Source: Alphaproteobacteria bacterium (lineage in GTDB: Bacteria > Pseudomonadota > Alphaproteobacteria > Micavibrionales > UBA2020). Taken from it: 8,700 nt of DNA. Below the pieces are notes generated by a model. It made no database searches and was not told where the DNA came from. It saw only the letters and a list, made by a program, of their open reading frames with translations. Positions 5,563 to 8,700 of the stretch are shown piece after piece (position 1 is the stretch's first letter; each line of letters starts with the position of its first letter). Made by a program: the position numbers and the translations under genes. The stretch covers positions 1 to 8,700 of the forward strand of contig JAQSWE010000095.1 of NCBI GenBank assembly GCA_029266795.1. The letters are read 5' to 3'.

Positions 5563-7793
5563 GGGCTTACTTTCAGCAAAAGGGGTTTTGCGCCCGGCAT
5601 ATCAAAGAACTCCAGACCTTCGACAGGCTTCAACCAGACGGGCGGCTTTTCGCGGCCAAGCGAGAAGAGGAAATTGCCCGGCTTTTGTCCGGCAGGGCAG
5701 AACAGCAAGGCTTCGATCTTGCGCGCGTCGATAACTTTCTTCGCCTCTTCCGGTGTTTTTGCGTCGCGCAGACGGGCCATATCGCGCAGGCCGGTATGCT
5801 CGCGGTGGTAGTTGGAGGCGATGATGCGGTAAGGCGTGAAAAACTGCATTTCGCCGCCGATATCCTCCGGCACAAAAATAATAAGAGGCTCAGTGCCGAG
5901 ATGTTTTTGCAGTTGCTGCGTCTGAACCAAATGGCGCAATTGTGTCGTGCACCACGCATCCGGTGCGGGGTCGCTCTTGACCGTGCGCACCATCATCGAA
6001 GTCGCCAGCACGGCAAGGCCCAGCACGACGTAGGGCCGCGCAATACGCGGCGCGCCGCGCAGCCATGAACCGGTATCGCCTTTCGCCGCTGTCGTCAGCG
6101 CGGGCAGCAGCGCCGCAACCGCGATTGCCGCGACGGGCTGTAGGTAATATCCCCAGCGCGCTTGCAGCAGCGTCATCACAAGCGTCATCAGCAGCAGCGC
6201 TCCGAGGATGATAATCCGCCGCAAGCGTGCAGCACGGATTTTTGGCATGGAAAGCACGATTCCCATCAGGAAAATGGCCAGCGCAGGCACCATCAGCGCT
6301 TTCGACGCAAATTCGGGCGTGCTGCGCAGGAGCGGCTTGGCCTCCGCAACCATCGGCAGGAATCCTTGCAGGATATAGGGATCGGCATCGCCGAGCGGCC
6401 CCAGGTAAAAGCGCGGGAAGACGGCATACTGCGCCAGCAGCGTCGCCGCACCCAAAACGCAAGCCGCAAAAAACCGGGCAGCCGCACTCATGGGTACACG
6501 GAAGAGCGCTGCCATGATCGCCGTGCCTGCAACCGTGAGCCAGAGCAATGTTATATGCACAACAGACAGCGTATCCAGCAGCGGTCGATGCAGTATTTCA
6601 CCAGCAGGCATTTCGATGAAGACAGCGCCGGTTAGTGTGAATGCAGCGCCAAGCGCCGTGAATGCGGGTATGGCGGCGCGCTGGGGCCGCAACACCGCAT
6701 CCAATCCCAGTAACAAGAATACCGCGCCTGACAGTATTAAAGCCTCGGGGCTGGCCCACAACATCCCCCCCAGCAGCACGCCCAGCACCAGCGCCGCGCT
6801 TCTGGATATATGATCGGACATCAGAACCAGCAGAACGCCGCACCACAACGCGGCCAGCAATCCATGATGGTCGGCATCTCCAGGCGATGTGTAATCATAG
6901 ACACTCGTCAGCAGCAGCAGCGCGGCAATCCCCATGACTTGCACATGGCGGAACTGGCGGCGCGCGGCGGCGGCCAGCAGCGCAAATGTTGCAAATCCCA
7001 GTGTCACCGGCAGCCATGTTGCGGCCAGCATCATGCGTACTTCCATGCCCAGCCGCGCGGGGAATAATGCATAGAACGTCGATATCAAAATATCCATCGG
7101 CCGTGTCCACGGCGTCGCGATGCCGCCGATGGGCGCATTGGTGCGCGGCACGTCGTGGCTGAAAAAATCGCCGCCCGATATCCACTGCTTCACCTGCGTC
7201 AGCCGCAGCCATGCATCGGGGTCGGCAGGGTTGAGCGGAAATTCCAGTTTCGGATAAGCGTATATCGCGCTTAAATGCCCCGTCAGTTTTGACGTACCCA
7301 GCGCCAGCAGCGCAAATAGCCCCCAGATCAGGGCTTCACGCAACCGCCGCGGGCTGGCCGCCGGCAGCCGCGATAAAACGGGCGCACTGTTCGGCAGCAG
7401 CATATTGATGAAGAACCAGCCACAGCCGGCGCCGGCCGCCGCGCCAAGCGCAAGTGCGGTCATCCTGCCGAAAGAATCCAGTGGCAGCGGCATCACATGC
7501 AGCAGCCGCGCGAAAAGGGCAAAGTTGAGGATCGCGCCGGCCAGCACCAAGGCACCGAATGGCACGGGCTGGCCTTTAGCTGTCTTCAGCGCGCCGATAT
7601 CCCGGAAGATAAAACGGCGTCCCGTGAGGTATAGGGCGAGCACTGCGACACCAAGACCGCAGATCCGCGCCAGATGCACCTGCCAGCCGGTGCCTGCGAG
7701 CAGTTCCGTGACGCCCGCATCCAATAGGGCGCAAAACAGGCTTGCCGCGAGGAAGCGCCGGATAACGGGATGGGCCGTAAGGGTCAGGGACAT
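5559..7793 (-). CDS. GtrA-like domain fused to STT3/AglB-like GT-C membrane glycosyltransferase
   Basis: This 744-residue membrane protein is the first gene of the minus-strand pair. Residues about 10-135 form four hydrophobic segments with L-T-G-R-R-F-I-F (56-63), like the N-R-x-x-x-F motif of GtrA-family proteins, which are thought to move polyprenyl-phosphate sugars across membranes. From about 150 on it is co-linear with the 600-residue neighbour: D-P-D-A-W-L-R-L (191-198), T-P-W-T-R-P-M-D (227-234), P-G-D-A-D-H-H-G (304-311), D-A-D-P-Y (469-473), V-A-E-A-K-P-L-L (482-489), Q-A-R-W-G-Y-Y (544-550), P-E-D-I-G-G-E-M (642-649) and N-Y-H-R-E (661-665). The C-terminal soluble part starts near 605. 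GGGAGG (complement of 7805-7810) lies 11 nt before the ATG. The combination suggests one protein that handles both lipid-linked sugar supply and transfer; substrate and acceptor are unknown. GT-C membership is likely, STT3 kinship probable, the GtrA call moderate. Confidence 0.7.
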   Translation of the reverse strand: MSLTLTAHPVIRRFLAASLFCALLDAGVTELLAGTGWQVHLARICGLGVAVLALYLTGRRFIFRDIGALKTAKGQPVPFGALVLAGAILNFALFARLLHVMPLPLDSFGRMTALALGAAAGAGCGWFFINMLLPNSAPVLSRLPAASPRRLREALIWGLFALLALGTSKLTGHLSAIYAYPKLEFPLNPADPDAWLRLTQVKQWISGGDFFSHDVPRTNAPIGGIATPWTRPMDILISTFYALFPARLGMEVRMMLAATWLPVTLGFATFALLAAAARRQFRHVQVMGIAALLLLTSVYDYTSPGDADHHGLLAALWCGVLLVLMSDHISRSAALVLGVLLGGMLWASPEALILSGAVFLLLGLDAVLRPQRAAIPAFTALGAAFTLTGAVFIEMPAGEILHRPLLDTLSVVHITLLWLTVAGTAIMAALFRVPMSAAARFFAACVLGAATLLAQYAVFPRFYLGPLGDADPYILQGFLPMVAEAKPLLRSTPEFASKALMVPALAIFLMGIVLSMPKIRAARLRRIIILGALLLMTLVMTLLQARWGYYLQPVAAIAVAALLPALTTAAKGDTGSWLRGAPRIARPYVVLGLAVLATSMMVRTVKSDPAPDAWCTTQLRHLVQTQQLQKHLGTEPLIIFVPEDIGGEMQFFTPYRIIASNYHREHTGLRDMARLRDAKTPEEAKKVIDARKIEALLFCPAGQKPGNFLFSLGREKPPVWLKPVEGLEFFDMPGAKPLLLKVSP

Positions 7794-7833
7794 ATGTGGT
7801 TTAACCTCCCGCCGTGAATGGCCGGGTCAGGTT

Positions 7834-7862
7834 ATTGTGCAGCAAGGGACCACCAGTCGCAA
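7834..7862 (-). promoter_or_regulatory. Possible promoter of the membrane-protein operon
   Basis: Read on the minus strand, TTGCGA (7862-7857) and CACAAT (7839-7834) are 17 bp apart, each matching four of six sigma-70 consensus bases. It would give a leader of roughly 35 nt carrying GGGAGG ahead of the ATG at 7793. This is the best candidate I can see, from sequence alone. Confidence 0.3.
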
Positions 7863-7901
7863 AGCTAAACCGCTGCGAAGACTGAGGGGGCTATTTTGGA
7901 A

Positions 7902-7934
7902 ATTGGGGGACAGGCACGTACAGCAAAAGCGTAC
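7902..7934. repeat. Possible REP-like fragment with small hairpin
   Basis: The string ATTGGGGGACAGGCACGTA (7902-7920) resembles, from memory, the GGGGACAGGCAC core of short dispersed palindromic elements linked to IS200-type (Y1) transposases. It runs into a small hairpin, GTAC (7918-7921) with GTAC (7931-7934) and GC/GC around an AAAA loop. Only one copy is visible here, so the repeat status is unproven. Confidence 0.2.
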
Positions 7935-7948
7935 ACCAGAAAAACGAA

Positions 7949-7985
7949 GCCCCGCTTGCTTCAGCGGGGCCAGTTTTCTTGTTTT
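7949..7985. terminator. Strong intrinsic terminator, usable in both directions
   Basis: GCCCCGCT (7949-7956) and AGCGGGGC (7963-7970) form a perfect 8-bp GC-rich stem with a 6-nt loop. On the plus strand it is followed by CAGTTTTCTTGTTTTT; on the minus strand by TTCGTTTTTC. Both orders fit a Rho-independent terminator. No protein gene ends here: the operon at 7793 starts leftwards and rpmJ starts far to the right. It may therefore end an unannotated small RNA or insulate the two units. Confidence 0.75.
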
Positions 7986-8027
7986 TCTTATTCTTACAGT
8001 ACCCTCTCATTAGGCCGAGAGATCCAG

Positions 8028-8152
8028 TGTTGAGCCATTTTTTTTGCTTATGGCGGGCTTTTAGTACAGATATGTTGTGTGCGGATTGAAACCCCAGACT
8101 CAACATCTTTTAAGCAAGGCGGTTATACCTCTGGCAACAAAAACCCGCAAGC
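8028..8152. ncRNA. Possible structured small RNA (nested inverted repeats)
   Basis: A long-range helix can join GCTT (8046-8049), GCGGG (8053-8057) and TTTT (8059-8062) to AAAA (8140-8143), CCCGC (8144-8148) and AAGC (8149-8152): 13 pairs with small bulges. Inside it, ATGTTG (8072-8077) pairs with CAACAT (8101-8106). A competing 7-bp pair is TGTTGAG (8028-8034) with CTCAACA (8099-8105). If transcribed leftwards, the product would end at the terminator near 7949. The family is not recognised (not SRP RNA, tmRNA, RNase P or a clear 6S), and the strand is undecided. Confidence 0.22.
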
Positions 8153-8232
8153 TATTCTTTTCATAAGCTTATTATTATAGACTAAAGCAGGAAAACATTA
8201 TTATACTGCGTTGCAACAACCGGGGGCGTAAT

Positions 8233-8249
8233 TTAATTATAATGATTAA
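8233..8249. promoter_or_regulatory. Operator-like 17-bp palindrome containing TATAAT
   Basis: TTAATTATAATGATTAA is an inverted repeat around A8241 with seven of eight pairs matching. An exact TATAAT lies at 8238-8243, and since ATTATAAT is self-complementary a second one reads on the minus strand. A -10 box inside a palindrome is typical of a repressed promoter, and the AT-rich form faintly recalls Fur-family boxes. No convincing -35 is present at normal spacing on either strand, which lowers the confidence. Confidence 0.28.
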
Positions 8250-8289
8250 TTCCGCAAACGCTTATCCCCAAGTTGGTCACGGCGGCCGC

Positions 8290-8302
8290 GAGTCGAATCG
8301 AC
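8290..8302. other. Two abutting GANTC methylation sites inside an inverted repeat
   Basis: GAGTC (8290-8294) is directly followed by GAATC (8295-8299); GTCGA (8292-8296) and TCGAC (8298-8302) form an inverted repeat around A8297. GANTC is the target of the alphaproteobacterial cell-cycle methylase CcrM. Further sites are at 8097-8101 and 8413-8417. A regulatory role for rpmJ or mreB is inference. Confidence 0.4.
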
Positions 8303-8360
8303 AGCGATCACCCTCGGCTGTCACCGGCTGAACCGGATATGCCGTAACCAAGAAATTACG

Positions 8361-8389
8361 TTGACGAAAATTAAAAATATCAGTAGTTT
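8361..8389 (+). promoter_or_regulatory. Possible rpmJ promoter
   Basis: TTGACG (8361-8366) matches the -35 consensus at five of six bases. With 17 bp spacing the -10 would be TAGTTT (8384-8389), a poor match. It would give a leader of about 40 nt before rpmJ and may also serve mreB. Confidence 0.3.
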
Positions 8390-8437
8390 GCCCTTCGTCG
8401 TTGAATACCAACGATTCCGACAATATGGAACAGTAAC

Positions 8438-8575
8438 ATGAAAAAGACCTCGTCCCTGAAATCGCTGAAAACACGCGATAAAAACAACAAAGTGGTTCGC
8501 CGTCGCGATGGCAAAGGCAAGATGCGCCTTTACGTCATCAACAAGGAAAACCCCCGCATGAAAGCCAAGCAGTAA
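8438..8575 (+). CDS. rpmJ: 50S ribosomal protein L36, zinc-free type, with a short insertion
   Basis: This 45-residue basic protein is L36, a small component of the large ribosomal subunit. It keeps the family frame: S-S-L-K-S-L-K-T-R (5-13), K-V-V-R-R-R (18-23) and Y-V-I-N-K-E-N-P-R-M-K-A-K-Q (32-45). It has no Cys, so the zinc ribbon of the C+ form is absent; Asn16-Asn17 stand where relatives often have D-C. The segment D-G-K-G-K-M (24-29) makes it about five residues longer than the usual 41. Ordinary L36 reads R-R-R-G-R-V-Y-V-I across this point. GGAA (8427-8430) precedes the ATG by 7 bp. It lies 53 bp ahead of mreB, possibly on the same transcript. It is too short for most gene finders but clearly genuine. 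Confidence 0.92.
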   Translation: MKKTSSLKSLKTRDKNNKVVRRRDGKGKMRLYVINKENPRMKAKQ

Positions 8576-8601
8576 TCTCTCCGAACGTTTTTTCCGTGAC
8601 T

Positions 8602-8613
8602 CCCCGCAAGGGG
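8602..8613 (+). other. Short GNRA-capped hairpin between rpmJ and mreB
   Basis: CCCC (8602-8605) and GGGG (8610-8613) close a GCAA tetraloop, followed by CTTT and then AGGAA, the mreB ribosome binding site (8618-8622). At only 4 bp it is weak as a terminator. It may mildly attenuate transcription or influence access to the mreB ribosome binding site. Confidence 0.3.
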
Positions 8614-8628
8614 CTTTAGGAACCCAAG

Positions 8629-8700
8629 ATGCTCTCGAGACTGCTAGGCCTTATGTCCGCCGATATGGCGATCGACCTTGGAACCGCAAATACCCTCGTG
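8629..8700 (+). CDS. mreB: Rod shape-determining protein MreB (N-terminal 24 codons, runs off right edge)
   Basis: MreB is the bacterial actin that forms membrane-bound filaments directing lateral cell-wall synthesis. Only 24 codons are visible, reading MLSRLLGLMSADMAIDLGTA followed by NTLV. The hydrophobic, basic N-terminal stretch is of the kind that attaches MreB to the membrane, and D-L-G-T-A-N-T (16-22) is the phosphate-1 motif of the actin ATPase fold. AGGAA (8618-8622) lies 6 bp before the ATG. The full protein is usually about 340-350 residues, and mreC, mreD, mrdA and mrdB often follow. The signature is distinctive enough for a secure call in spite of the short length. Confidence 0.95.
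   Translation, partial: MLSRLLGLMSADMAIDLGTANTLV

Larger units (their letters stand above)
7794..8437. other. 644-bp gap without a credible protein gene
   Basis: This stretch separates the minus-strand membrane-protein operon from the plus-strand rpmJ. Its short open frames lack good start sites and cross the terminator hairpin or other genes, so I call none. It becomes AT-rich between about 8150 and 8260. It holds a possible promoter for the minus operon, a REP-like fragment, a strong two-way terminator hairpin, nested inverted repeats that could be an RNA, an operator-like palindrome with an exact TATAAT, paired GANTC sites and a possible rpmJ promoter; the main ones are listed separately. 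No tRNA-like cloverleaf was found. Confidence 0.6.

Noticed and set aside
7824..7850. GGGTCAGG followed by GCAGCAAGGG, recalling the signal recognition particle RNA tip
   Set aside because: The conserved GGAA tetraloop and the symmetric loop pairing are missing, and the flanks do not form the long SRP hairpin.
7405..8013. A 202-codon plus-strand open frame over the start of the GtrA-fusion gene and into the gap
   Set aside because: It is low-complexity, rich in Arg, Ala, Pro and Ser as expected of antisense to a GC-rich gene, and it crosses the terminator hairpin.
7891..8106. A 71-codon minus-strand open frame in the gap
   Set aside because: No good ribosome binding site, it runs across the terminator hairpin and poly-T tracts, and the product resembles no family.
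8282..8289. GCGGCCGC, a rare 8-bp palindrome suggesting a cloning junction
   Set aside because: In GC-rich genomic DNA it can occur naturally, and no vector sequence lies on either side.
8277..8474. A 65-codon minus-strand open frame upstream of rpmJ
   Set aside because: It overlaps the rpmJ start and promoter on the opposite strand and shows no recognisable domain.

Overview
The window looks like chromosomal DNA of an alphaproteobacterium. MnmE, the MreB N-terminus and the zinc-free type of ribosomal protein L36 all read as alphaproteobacterial. GANTC sites, the target of the alphaproteobacterial CcrM methylase, cluster in the gaps between genes. A more exact placement (for example Micavibrionales or Rhodospirillales) is only a guess. 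I see no tRNA, rRNA, CRISPR array, transposase or phage gene.

Layout. (1) Positions 1-844, minus strand: the N-terminal 281 codons of a large DUF255/YyaL-type thioredoxin-domain protein that runs off the left edge. (2) A 51-bp divergent gap holds a perfect 14-bp palindrome. It leads into a plus-strand pair: a thioredoxin-like [2Fe-2S] ferredoxin whose stop codon overlaps the start of mnmE (tRNA wobble-uridine modification GTPase). (3) A 187-bp gap carries a possible promoter and a leader that could fold as a pseudoknot, followed by guaC (GMP reductase, purine salvage). (4) guaC meets, tail to tail and sharing the four bases CTAG, a minus-strand operon of two large related membrane proteins at 3760-7793. 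Both resemble the STT3/AglB oligosaccharyltransferase (GT-C) family. The promoter-proximal one also has an N-terminal GtrA-like membrane domain. (5) A 644-bp region without a credible protein gene (7794-8437) holds the likely promoter of that operon, a strong two-way terminator hairpin with no obvious gene attached, a stretch with nested inverted repeats, an operator-like palindrome and several GANTC sites. (6) Plus strand: a small rpmJ (L36) with an extra internal segment, then the first 24 codons of mreB at the right edge.

The most interesting part is the membrane-protein operon. It pairs a GtrA-STT3-like fusion with a shorter STT3-like paralogue through a GTGA start/stop overlap. Both keep acidic and His residues at positions like the metal-binding motifs of oligosaccharyltransferases (a D in the first loop, DADHH, and an [AS]-E-A-[KR]-P motif). 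Neither has a WWDYG signature; a different shared motif, E-D-[IV]-G-G-E-M, stands in the comparable place. This suggests a bacterial lipid-linked glycan transferase with unusual acceptor recognition. The function is inferred, not shown.
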